Below are positions 21,240-30,379 of a stretch of 64,000 nucleotides of DNA, piece after piece. The number at the start of each line of letters is the position of its first letter. Position 1 is the stretch's first letter. The notes beneath the pieces are model-generated. The model was given only the letters and a program-made list of their open reading frames with translations, was not told the DNA's origin and made no database searches. The stretch covers positions 10,230,001 through 10,294,000 of the forward strand of contig NC_092801.1 of assembly GCF_918797505.1 (NCBI RefSeq), read 5' to 3'. The stretch is from Bemisia tabaci (lineage: Eukaryota > Arthropoda > Insecta > Hemiptera > Aleyrodidae). Position numbers and translations under genes: made by a program.

Positions 21240-22204
21240 CGAGGTCTGTTAGATTAGAAACCGGATTTTGGTCATAACTAGCCCACAATGCGTCTGAATT
21301 AAGTTTTCTTGAGCTTTCCTGATAGCTGGAAATATACTTAAGAACGCTACGTTCACAGATTTTGTTTATCTTGATCAGTGTTTATTCTGTGTCATCTTGA
21401 ATACGAGTAAGTCAGGTGCGTTTTGCGATTTTCATCATGCGATCACTGATAGAGCAAAGATTCAACATTAAATTTTGTTTTAAACTCGGTATACCTTGTA
21501 CCGAAACTTTTGGTATATGCTAAGTAAAATTTACCATGATCATTGTATGAGATGTTCCCACTGTTTTGAATGGGTTAAACGATTCAAAACTGGTCAGGAA
21601 TTCGTCAAAGATGAGGAGCATGCAAATCGACCCTCAACGGCAACTGACATTTGTCACGTGGAAGAAGTACGGGCAAAAGTGCTCGAAAATGGTCGTTTCG
21701 AGCTTGTTGAACAAAGTAATATTTCTGAAGGTTCTGTACATACAATTTTGATAGAATATGTAGACACGCATCGAGTTTCAGGTACACTTGCCCCTTGATT
21801 GTTGTCCGTTGAACGAAAATGCAACCAAATGTCAATTTCCCTTTAGCTGCTTGAACGTTCTAACAATGATCCTACATTTTTGGATCAGATAATTTTCGTT
21901 GACAATACTTTAGTGTACGGCTACAATATGGAGACAAAACTCCAATCGTCCTTGTGGGTTGGAAAATGTAGTACAATACCGAAAAAAGAGAGACAAGTTC
22001 GGTGAAACATAAAAATCGCAAAACACCCTTGAGGTTGCCTTATTTCAAGCCACATACCAACGAAGCTAATTAGGATTTTTCAAATTTGTGAACGTAGCGT
22101 TCTTAAGTATATTTCCAGCTATCAGGAAAGCTCAAGAAAACTTAATTCAGACGCATTGTGAGCTAGTTATGACCAAAATCCGGTTTCTAATCTAACAGAC
22201 CTCG
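21240..22204 (+). mobile_element. Degenerate mariner transposon with ~120 bp TIRs
   Basis: Begins CGAGGTCTGTTAGATTAG after TA and ends with the exact inverse before TA (21238-21239, 22205-22206). The repeats extend over about 120 bp (21240-21360 and 22085-22204), far longer than the ~30 bp of most mariners. At 965 bp it is shorter than the usual ~1.3 kb, and the transposase inside is broken. Confidence 0.9.
21496..21985 (+). pseudogene. Mariner transposase remnant (N-terminal and start of catalytic domain)
   Basis: Reads CFEWVKRFKTGQEFVKDEEH then NRPSTATD, the paired-like DNA-binding region of mariner transposases, followed by SEGSVHTIL (second helix-turn-helix). After a stop at 21796 the similarity resumes in shifted frame with DPTFLDQIIFVDNTLVYGYN, where intact proteins have the IxTGDETWVxxYxPE block carrying the first catalytic Asp; here the ETW part is lost. 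Sequence after METKLQSSLW is missing, so the two remaining catalytic acids are absent. Inactive. Confidence 0.88.
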
Positions 22205-22405
22205 TAAATTAGATTGTTTAGGTATAAGCACAAGCAACTACCACTTACACATTCGAATATGTTAATCTTTAGTACATCCATTACAACGTATTTATCAAAA
22301 AGTGCAACTTTTCCGAAAAAACGCCACGGTTTCGTGCTGAACCGAATCATGTCATCCGATACCAATCAGAAAAGAGCACGGGTTTCCACGACTTTCGTCA
22401 AAATT

Positions 22406-22660
22406 CGTCACCTTCCGGCCAAAGTATCACGAGTGCCATGCGACGTTTCAAAATTTCCGCTGCCATATAATTCTTTTACAGAGAAATTGTTGGTTGAATC
22501 TGTTTGAAAAGTTCTCTGAATTTTATCAGCAGCACCGATTAAACTCGGTGAAATTTTCTCACAGTTTCGTTGAACAAATTCTCTGTAAGGAAATTACATG
22601 TCGGTGGAAATTTTGAAACGTCACATGGCGCTTGTGATACTTTGGCCGGAAGGTGTCAAA
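22406..22660. mobile_element. MITE family FF
   Basis: Arms CGTCACCTTCCGGCCAAAGT and ACTTTGGCCGGAAGGTG, continuing through GTTTCAAAATTTCCGC and TTACAGAGAA. About 255 bp. An orphan arm with ACTTTGGCCAGAAGGTGAC is at 54263. Confidence 0.75.
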
Positions 22661-23096
22661 ATGTAATTACACTTCCCGTATGTGAAAAACGAAAGAAAGG
22701 TCGAAACTTTATATTCGGAATCATAGAATCGAATCTCGTTCATGTTATTTGTGGTGAATAAGTAACAATTCCTCAGTGAAATGCATTTTATTTGAACAAA
22801 CATATTTGGGAAATGAGAGGAGATAGCGATTTGGCTGATGTAGTAGGGTACATCACTTGCATCATTTTCCCGCCATTACGGCGCGTTTGAAATTCCTTTG
22901 AGAGCAGCACAGAGGTGGCAATACTCTCTCGTATACAGGTACTCTACGTTGAACGGTGTATTCTCTTCATTTTTCTGCCCACACCCCAAAAAGCACAGTG
23001 CAACAAGAATATTGAAATTAACTTGCAATTGGATTTAAATAAAATTCAAAAAATTCTAATTTTTTCACCATTAAATTGCAATATTTTTACATCATT
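22661..23096. other. Unique intronic DNA, nothing recognised
   Basis: AT-rich, with no repeat family or domain seen. Confidence 0.5.
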
Positions 23097-23323
23097 CACT
23101 GAAAAAAAAACACATTGGATCTAGAGTCCAGACTCTTGAAAACATTGACAAGAAAAAGGACTCTTGATTCAAGCAGACTTAAACTTAAATCAAAAGGAAA
23201 TTCGCTCAAATTAAGAGGCTTGGTTCTTTATTTAAGCTTAAATCTGATTGAATCAAGAGTATTTTTTCTTGTCGATGTTTTTTAGAGTCTGGACTCTAGA
23301 TCCAATGTGTTTTTTTTCCAGTG
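23097..23323. mobile_element. Family A hairpin MITE copy 3
   Basis: 227 bp, CACTGAAAAAAA...TTCCAGTG, with TT/TT duplication. Left arm has the AAGGACTC variant and right arm the AATACTC variant. Confidence 0.9.
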
Positions 23324-23389
23324 TTTAGTCGATATATGCCGATTTTAAACAATCAACAAAATGAGCTTCATGCGCGAGATAAGCCCGGG

Positions 23390-23658
23390 ATAGACGATCA
23401 AATTCCGAACCAATTCCGATCAAAGTAGACATGCTGATGACTGGTGGTCACCATCTACCATCAAATTTTGACGGGCCGCACTTTTTCGTTCAAAGTAAGA
23501 TCAGAACGGAGTGCCACCATTCATCATTTCCTGCCACAGGAAACATTTCTGCCAAGTTTTCATTTATAAATGAAGCAAATTAATGAGTTCGAGACTGATG
23601 ACTCCCGACACTTTGATGCTACTTTGATCGGAATTGGTTCGGGAATTTGATCGTCTAT
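23390..23658. mobile_element. Inverted-repeat element DD
   Basis: Arms ATAGACGATCAAATTCCGAA and TTCGGGAATTTGATCGTCTAT, about 40 bp each through CCAATTCCGATCAAAGTAG. 269 bp, single copy in the window. Confidence 0.7.
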
Positions 23659-24052
23659 GCAGGGCTATAGGCAATATGCAATGCAATGAAAAATTGCAAC
23701 TTATTTCCATTTTACTGCAATAAGTTTCAATAAATGGGGCCCCTTCAAATAGGAGCTAGGCAACACACACATCACGCGGTGGAATCGATATATTTTTATT
23801 ACGCAATTGCTACTTATTGCAATCTGTGCTACTTGGGTACTTCATTTCTTCGTAGGCGTTTGACTCACTGACAATGACCCACGAACGACGCGGCGTTTAG
23901 CGCATTTCCCGCGCTGGAGCCGTAAAAACCGGCGTCGGCTCTGAAATCGCGTTTGACATCCATTGTTTGTTTTTATGGGGCTGTCGGGATCGTCTGAGCC
24001 GGCTACGGAGTGAAGGATTACACTCGTCAATGCTGAAGTGATGAGCGCTTAG
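23659..24052. other. Intronic DNA with a solo GG end
   Basis: Contains repeated TTGCAA words and the GCTACTTGGGT end of element GG at 23831. Overlapping minus-strand ORFs of 62 and 102 codons show no domain. Confidence 0.45.
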
Positions 24053-24217
24053 CAGTGGCGTGGCGTGCTTCGCGATGTATCGATCGTTACGCCACTTAAA
24101 CCTATGGAAAAGGATCGATAAACAGGGTGTTCGCAGCGAACACCTCAATAATCGATTCTTTACCATAGGTTTAAATGGCAGAACAATCGATAAATCGCAA
24201 TTCACGCCACGCCACTG
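24053..24217. mobile_element. hAT-like MITE family J copy 2
   Basis: 165 bp, ends CAGTGGCGTGGCGTG and CACGCCACGCCACTG, flanked by a perfect 8-bp duplication GCGCTTAG (24045-24052 and 24218-24225). CAG/CTG ends plus an 8-bp duplication are the hAT hallmark. Confidence 0.93.
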
Positions 24218-24579
24218 GCGCTTAGTTGCTCCCGCCGGTGCCGCTAATCCGCTACCTTAGCAACCCCCCTTCCCCCTCCCTCACCCTCTCTCCCCGACCG
24301 CCCCCTCACTTACCCCACCCCCCCCTTCCGTATCCTCTCAATTAACTTTCACTCCCCCGCTTTTCATCGACTTAGTTTCGGCCGGCGGTGTCATCGTGAT
24401 CGTGGGTCGATTTCACAGCAGGGGCCGTTCACGAACGTTGTGGCGCGTTTGTGGAGCTTGAGGTGTAAATGTGTCTCTTTTGGGGGGAGGGGGTTGGTTG
24501 AGAAGTGCTGGTGGAAAGAATAGATAAAAGAAAATAGCATGATGGTAATTCAGTGTTCGAAACTCGCCTCTGCGTTTCA
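24218..24579. other. C-rich intronic stretch
   Basis: CCCCCCTTCCCCCTCCCTCA and similar tracts at 24265-24345. Nothing else seen. Confidence 0.5.
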
Positions 24580-24862
24580 GGAGCCGAACTTTGGTGCATA
24601 CGACCGAACTTTTTTTCAGTGTATTTTTGCCTACCCTATTAAAATGAAAGGGACTAACCGAAACGGGGGATATCGGGGGATAACCAAACATTCAGTTCAT
24701 ACGACCAAGCTTTGTTCGTCGATTCACTTTATCGTTGAAGTTCGGTTACACAAATCGAAAGTTCTATTTGACAAACCGAAAGTTCTATTTGACAAACCGA
24801 AAATTTGGTTTGACAAACCGAATTAGTTGGAATGATAAGAAACACCGAACTTTAGTTCATAC
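24580..24862. mobile_element. Family U element copy 2 (broken)
   Basis: CCGAACTTTTTTTCAGTG end at 24604-24621 and, after a gap, AAGTTCTATTTGACAAACCG repeated twice with a CGAAAATTTGG variant. Rearranged relative to 51676-51995. Confidence 0.55.
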
Positions 24863-25492
24863 CAGTGGCTCGGCGTGCTTTGCCATATTTAGATTGATCT
24901 ACTATTTAAACCTATGAAAAAGGATCGATAATCGGGGAGTTCGCAGCAAACACCTTAATAATCGATTCTTTACCATAGCTTCAAATGGGGAAATATCGAT
25001 AATCGATATGTCGCAGGCAAATAGTAAAGTCAGGCATTTTGTCAAATGCCTGGGCAAATTGTCAAATATTTTAGCTAACCGTAAGATTGAAATTATGATT
25101 CTTTTCCTAATTTTAGACAAAATAATTAATTTACCCCGTAAGAGACAATTCTCAGTAAAAATTTGCATCAAAAAATAGTATTTTAAACGATTTTTAGCTC
25201 CTGAGTAGTCCTGAGTAGACACTTATGATGAAATTTGCAGCATGTCAGAAGAATACAGCATTTTTACCATTTCAACATTTAAAAATATGAGAAGCAACTT
25301 AAGAGGAGGAGACAAAAAGAGTTTGTAGGTTTGATGAGATATTTTTCCACAAATATTGAAGACTCGTGAGCTCTCCGCCATAAATTCACAAAATTTTGTG
25401 GACAATAAAAATTTAGCTATCTGCCTGGGCATTTGACAAAATGGCTGATTTCACTATATGCCTGCGACAGATACATTCACCCCTCGCCACTG
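24863..25492. mobile_element. hAT-like MITE J copy 4, interrupted by a family I element
   Basis: Ends CAGTGGCTCGGCGTGC and CCCCTCGCCACTG. Left flank GTTCATAC; the right flank begins GTT and is then cut by family A copy 4, resuming CA, so the host duplication itself was hit. Confidence 0.75.
25007..25472. mobile_element. Family I element copy 1 (nested in J copy 4)
   Basis: Ends ATGTCGCAGGCAAATAGT and ACTATATGCCTGCGACAGAT, each continuing into AGGCATTTTGTCAAATGCC-type sequence. About 466 bp, no transposase ORF. Confidence 0.8.
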
Positions 25493-25495
25493 GTT

Positions 25496-25751
25496 CACTG
25501 GAAAAAAAAAGAAAAAAAAGAGAAAAAAAAAAAAAAACACATTGGATCTAGATTCCAGACTCTTAAAAACATCGACAAGAAAAAGTACTCTTGATTCAAT
25601 CAGAATCTAGCTTAAATCAAGAACCAAGCCTCTTAATTTAACCGGATTTCCTTTCGATTTAAGCAAAAATCTGATTGAATCAAGAGTATTTTTTCTTGTC
25701 GATGTTTTCAAGAGTCTGGACTCTAGATCCAATGTGTTTTTTTTTCCAGTG
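25496..25751. mobile_element. Family A hairpin MITE copy 4
   Basis: 256 bp; the left end has an expanded A/G run (AAAAAAAAAGAAAAAAAAGA). The arms are otherwise standard. No clear 2-bp duplication. Confidence 0.85.
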
Positions 25752-26396
25752 CAGTGTGAAGATCATCTAAAATAGCAGTTGATTCGGCAACCCTCCTCGA
25801 AGGTGCTTTGATTTTCAACCCCCCACCCTCCACCATCGCCAGAAAACATTGCCAATCAAGTCAATTTCACATTCGGTGCGAAGACGTTCAACAGTTTCTC
25901 GCATCCTCCCCTCCCTGCGTTTTCGTGGGGAAACAGCCCTTCGGGGCTGCCAAGTATCGAACACTATCGGCTCTCCCCGAATGGCTCCATTCCGAGAAGG
26001 ACGATTCGCGCATCAAACTCCGCAACCCCGAATCAGTATGTGGAGTTTTATTCCTCCGAGTAGACGATAAATAGAGCGTTCCAGATTTGAAGAGCTCGCC
26101 GCAGCAAGCAGTTCACGTTCCAAGTTGCCGCTACGACACTATTCTATCAAATATCTTCGAAAATAGATGGGAAATAGATGGGAGTTCTTCGTTTTTTTCA
26201 TCGACCTTAATCGTGGCAACAGGGCGCGCCTCTCCCAATTTCAATTATGCGCCTTGAAAACATTGAATCGGGATGAAATTACAGCCCCGATTCTGCTTTC
26301 TTTTCTTTCCCTCTTTTTTACGCCGAGCTTATTTTTTTGCGAGCTTTGCGGCCACGAGGAACGCTGGATGAAGCTTCGTGCTTTTCAACGTACATA
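25752..26396. other. Unique intronic DNA, nothing recognised
   Basis: ORFs of 73-95 codons on the plus strand without any motif. GC content slightly above the surroundings. Confidence 0.45.
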
Positions 26397-26778
26397 CTGC
26401 CGTGCTAAGGAAAAACGCCGTATGAACCGTAAGGTGTTGCCAAATTTACTTTGATAAAACATGAATTTCCTGGTAAACTTACACTGGAAAAAAACACATT
26501 GGATCTAGAGTCCAGACTTTTAAAAACATCGACAAGAAAAAATACTCTTGATTCAATCAGATTTAAGCTTAAATCAAGAACCAAGCCTCTTAATTTGAGC
26601 GGATTTCCTTTTGATTTAAGCTTAAATCTGATTGAATTAAGAGTCCTTTTACTTGTCAATATTTTCAAGAGTCCGGACTCTAAATCCAATGTGTTTTTTT
26701 TTTCAGTGTATGACTATTTTCCTTTCAATTTTTAGATAATTTCGTTCGCAATTTCTCCTTGAGTTCCAGGAAAAGTCA
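26397..26778. mobile_element. MITE family C copy 10, split by family A, right end lost
   Basis: CTGCCGTGCTAAGGAAAAAC left end and family C interior up to TTCGTTCGCAATTTCTCC. The family A hairpin at 26482-26708 interrupts it. Confidence 0.75.
26482..26708. mobile_element. Family A hairpin MITE copy 5
   Basis: 227 bp, CACTGGAAAAAA...TTTTTTCAGTG, TA/TA duplication. Orientation opposite to copy 3: AATACTC variant left, AAGGACTC-type right. Confidence 0.9.
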
Positions 26779-26870
26779 AAAGATTAGCATTAGCACCTGA
26801 AAGAAAAAAATTGTAAAACAATTATGCATCTTTGGCTAACATTTTTATCATTTTTAATTCATCAATATAT

Positions 26871-27303
26871 ATGTCGACGGCAAATAGTCAAATCAGGCAT
26901 TTTTATAAAATGCCTAGGCAAATAGTTAAGTATTCTTACGTAGACTGAAACTCTGATTATTTTGCTGACTGTAGACAAAATAATTCTCTGATCCAACAAA
27001 ACTTGTTCCATACAATTTTTTCCATACGGTTTTTTTAGTCCTTGAATGAAAATTCATCTAAAACATGCAGCATTTCGCAAAATAAAAATGTTTCACAACT
27101 TGGGCGGGTGAAGGATTATGAGGAGCATTTTTGAACGGGAAATAAACTGACAGTCTGTTTGTGCTTTGACGGATTTTTAATCTCAAAATATTGAAAATTA
27201 GAGGGGTATTTGTGAAAACATAAAAAATCTCTTAAGCACTGAAATTTTGATCATCTGCCTAGGCATTTGATAAAATGCCTGATTTGCCTAATTGCCTACT
27301 ACA
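26871..27303. mobile_element. Family I element copy 2
   Basis: ATGTCGACGGCAAATAGTC and CCTAATTGCCTACTACAT ends with AGGCATTTTTATAAAATGCC arms. About 433 bp. Confidence 0.75.
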
Positions 27304-27304
27304 T

Positions 27305-27881
27305 GGACGTATTTCTGTCAAACGGAACATGAGCGCCATAGGGGGAGGAAGGTAAAGGGAGTTTGGATTGGCGACGTAACCGGGCGTCGGGCTCATTCCA
27401 TCATAACCTCGCAATGCTTTTCCATGGCGCTTAGTTCCGTTTGACAGAACGCGCTATCCGGCATTCTACACGGAGAAAAAATCCTCGTGCGTGGGACCCG
27501 AAGTTTAGGTAATATGGATCTCTGAAGTTTTCGGATTGAGCATCTGAACACTTCAGGTCTAGCTGTCGAGGTTCGGATCACACATCTGAAAGTTCAGTTC
27601 TTACATCTGAAGTACTTCAGATGTGAGAACCGAAGTTTTTCGGATGTGAGAACCGAAGTTTTTCAGATGTGAAAACCGAAGTACTTCAGATGTAAGAAGT
27701 GAAGTTTCAGATGTGTGATCCAAAACTCAGCAGCTGGACCCAAATTGTTCAGATGCTCAATCCGAAAACTTCAGAGATCCATATGACCTAAACTTCAGGT
27801 CCTACGCACGAAGTTTTTCCTTGTTAATTCCTCAAAAGGAACTCAAATTGGCGCTTAGTTCCGCTTGACAGAAATACGTCC
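27305..27881. mobile_element. Family W element copy 1, interrupted by element D
   Basis: Ends GGACGTATTTCTGTCAAACG and GACAGAAATACGTCC, inner CGCTTAGTTCCG on both sides. It ends 62 bp from the donor of the DM13 exon. Confidence 0.75.
27468..27826. mobile_element. Palindromic element D copy 1 (nested in W)
   Basis: Arms ACACGGAGAAAAAATCC and TTTTCCTTGT, with CGTGCGTGGGACCCGAAGTT inverted as AACTTCAGGTCCTACGCACG. The centre has four near-copies of CAGATGTGAGAACCGAAGT. Partial copy at 63945-64000. Confidence 0.8.
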
Positions 27882-27943
27882 ATATATAGTTGCAACATGC
27901 GGCTGAACAACTTGTCATATGTGTGATTGGTGAATGGACGTAC

Positions 27944-28202
27944 CTGGTGTTGTATTCCTGGGGGTAGGGGACGATCAAGCCGTTGGGGTTGGGGCGGTCG
28001 GTGTTGCCGACCCAGAAGAAGGCGTCGGGGGCGGAGCCGTCGTAGGAGAAACCCTCGACGAAGAGGCTGTTCTCGTCGACCGCGTAGACGGTGCCCTGGA
28101 TCCCGTGGGCGTACTCCCGGAACTGCCCGACGAGGCGCCCGTAGGGCGACCCCCCGCCCCCGCCCCGGTCACGCTGCCCCCCGCTCCCCCAACGACCGTC
28201 AC
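27944..28202 (-). CDS. Skeletor: Skeletor-like gene, coding exon: first half of a DM13 domain
   Basis: A 259-bp exon on the minus strand, acceptor TTTCAG|GT and donor CACCAG|GTACGT. It enters in phase 1 and leaves in phase 2 (2 + 85 codons + 2). The peptide starts with a Gly/Arg-rich linker (DGRWGSGGQRDRGGGGG), then SPYGRLVGQFREYAHGIQ, TVYAVDENSLFVEGFSYDG and DAFFWVGNTDRPNPNGLIVP, the canonical first half of a DM13 domain with its VYAVDExxLFVxGFxYDG core. The last AG joins the G of the exon at 6145 to make Arg. It is strikingly GC-rich (about two thirds G+C) against AT-rich surroundings. The previous exon, expected to encode a signal peptide, was not found. Confidence 0.92.
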
Positions 28203-28284
28203 CTGAAACACAAGCACAAGATAGGTTAATCGACAAATTCACGAGGGTACATAGTCCAAAATATCATAATCCAATATCAAATTA

Positions 28285-28693
28285 CACTGAAAAAAAATTC
28301 TCGGCGTTTTTACCAAGGTCCGTTGGTACCTTTACCATCTCACTTTTTTTTACCAATTATTGGTAATTTTACCAAGACAGACTGGTAAACTCGCCTAAAA
28401 ACCGGTATTTTTACTGTTTTTTTCAGGTAATTTTATTGGTAATCAATGCCCGGAAACTTTGCCATTTTATTTCGGTTATTCTACCACAGTCGATAAAAAA
28501 TATTGGCATTTTTACCTAGGTCCAGTAAAATTACCGAGAAAGTTCAATAAGTTTTGCCGAGATTTCTCGGTAAAATTACCAATTCCATAAATGGTAATTT
28601 TACCAAGAAAAAACTGGGATCAAATAGAACCCTGAATTCTTGGTAATTTTACCCTTTTCTTAGTACATACACCGAGATTTTTTTTTTTCAGTG
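28285..28693. mobile_element. Family B MITE copy 2
   Basis: 409 bp, CACTGAAAAAAAATTCTCGG...ACCGAGATTTTTTTTTTCAGTG-type ends (inverted), with TA/TA flanks. Lies 82 bp from the acceptor of the DM13 exon. Confidence 0.88.
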
Positions 28694-28709
28694 TATTATT
28701 CAATTATTT

Positions 28710-29176
28710 GGACGTATTTCTACCAAACAGAACTATGTGCATGTGGGAAAGATATGGCGTGTTCGTTAGTGCTTAGGCCACAAGAATGAATGGGAATGAT
28801 AAAGCGCCAGTGACGTAGCCGCCCTTCCAGTAGCCATTCGTTGTCTTTAACTCGTGAGTCCTGAGCACAACGCTCTTGACACATGCCCACGGCTCATGAG
28901 TCTTGCATTCAGTGGGCACACAGTTCCGTTAGCTGAATTAGAAAAGCGGGATTTTACATCCTGTCGAACGGAACTATGTCACACTCCCTGAGCCGTGGGC
29001 GGGTGTCAAGAGCGTTGTGCACAGGGCTCATGAGTTAAAGACGACGGGTGGCCACTGGAGAGGCGGCTTACGTCACTGGCGCTTTATCATTCCCATTCAT
29101 TCTTATGGCCCAAGCACTAACGAACACGCCGTACCTTTCCCACCTGCACATAGTTCTGTTTGATAGAAATACGTCC
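28710..29176. mobile_element. Family W element copy 2, long palindrome
   Basis: 467 bp that folds almost end to end: GGACGTATTTCTACCAAACA / GTTTGATAGAAATACGTCC, then GTGGGAAAGATATGGCG, ATGAATGGGAATGATAAAGC and CGCTCTTGACAC arms. Central AGTTCCGTTAGC / CGAACGGAACT. No ORF. Confidence 0.85.
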
Positions 29177-29217
29177 ATTTATAGTCCATAGGTCATAGTT
29201 TACAGGATGGAGGGACG

Positions 29218-29633
29218 GATCAAGCAATCAAGGAAAGAAACACCTTAGCAAGGAAGACTATAGTGATGGTAAATGGAATCCGCGGACTTCCAAAAAGAAC
29301 AAGAAGAGAATTTACAACGCTATAGTCAAAAAAATATTAACGTACGAATGTGAAATTTGGCAACTGAAGAAACGGACACAAGATATGCTAGGAGCAACGG
29401 GGATGGATTTCTGGAGGAGCACTGGAAAAAAAAAACACATTGGATCCAGAGTCTAGACTCTTAAAAACATCGACAAGAAAAAATACTCTTGATTCAATCG
29501 GATTTTTGCTTAAATCAAGAACCAAGCCTCTTAATTTGAGCGGATTTCCTTTTGATTTAAGTAAAAATCTGATTGAATCAAGATTATTTTATCTTGTCAA
29601 TGTTTTCAAAAGTCTGGACTCTAGATCCAATGT

Positions 29634-29665
<32 letters not shown>

Positions 29666-29785
29666 CCAGTGAGGTCAGCAGGAATTTCTAGGAGAGATCG
29701 GGTCCGTAATGATACAGTGCGTCAGATAATGGAAGTCGAAAATGACATCGTGCATGTTCGACGTCATGACCGGACAGCTTGTCTG
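29218..29785 (+). pseudogene. Older RTE-like reverse transcriptase C-terminal remnant, split by a MITE
   Basis: Translations such as DGGTDQAIKERNTLARKTI and, after the MITE, RSAGISRRDRVRNDTVRQIM align with residues 420-515 of the element at 2265-4064, at clearly lower similarity and with stops and frame changes. The family A hairpin at 29420-29671 lies in the MDFWRRSAG codons. Confidence 0.8.
29420..29671. mobile_element. Family A hairpin MITE copy 6, inside a LINE remnant
   Basis: 252 bp, AG/AG target duplication. Removing the element and one AG restores the uninterrupted W-R-R-S-A codons of the LINE, which proves the 2-bp duplication. The right end has a run of about 29 T. Confidence 0.95.
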
Positions 29786-30379
29786 GTCATGAAAGTATCA
29801 AACTCAGTTCGCCTTCAACTGACCGGGTAGGCAAAACGGGCTCCTAAGAGTTAGAATAGTGGTATGGTACAGTTAGGACCATTACAACGCATTTAATGGA
29901 CCACTAGACAAGGTACGAATTTAAGCATTCTGATATATGGTTCTTAGCCAGAATTTCATGTAGAACACGATTCTTGCATCAAAAATTACTGACATCAACA
30001 CCTAAGGTACTTACGTTTTAATTGTACTTTTTTAACGGGAAATTTGAATTGTCCGGTCACAAAAAACAAGGCACCCTACATGAGCCAAATCCCGCAATAC
30101 AACGGTTTTTGCAGGCTTCTCAATCATGCATTGTTCATTTTTCACCCTCTATTGTTCAAAGTGTAAATAATTTGCTATAGCTATGCCAAAGCGTCAAGAT
30201 TGAGATTGCCACATTTTCTTATCGCAGAGACTGTCACGGTAGCGTTTAGTTTGCGATCTGTCGCACGTAGACCATTGTGTTTTCATGAGCGGGAGGTTTG
30301 AATTAACGTTTGCAAGAAACGTTAAATATCTTGTTTAGGAGTCAGTTTCAGTAATTTTCGTTGCACGAATCGTATTCTA
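29786..30379. other. Intronic DNA with a segment repeated inverted at 35.2 kb
   Basis: 29787-29866 (AACTGACCGGGTAGGCAAAA, CGGGCTCCTAAGAGTTAG) reappears on the other strand at 35216-35295. The remainder is unique. Confidence 0.6.

Larger units (their letters stand above)
6146..27943 (-). other. Skeletor: 21.8 kb intron of the Skeletor-like gene
   Basis: On the minus strand it opens at CACCAG|GTACGT and closes at TTTTTTCAG|G. It splits the DM13 domain in a phase-2 position. It is filled with DNA transposons, one LINE fragment and a mariner, all listed separately. No additional host exon was recognised inside it. Confidence 0.85.

Noticed and set aside
27927..28229. Plus-strand and alternative-frame ORFs over the DM13 exon (Arg- or Gly/Pro-rich)
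   Set aside because: Shadows produced by the GC-rich exon; only the minus-strand frame encodes DM13.
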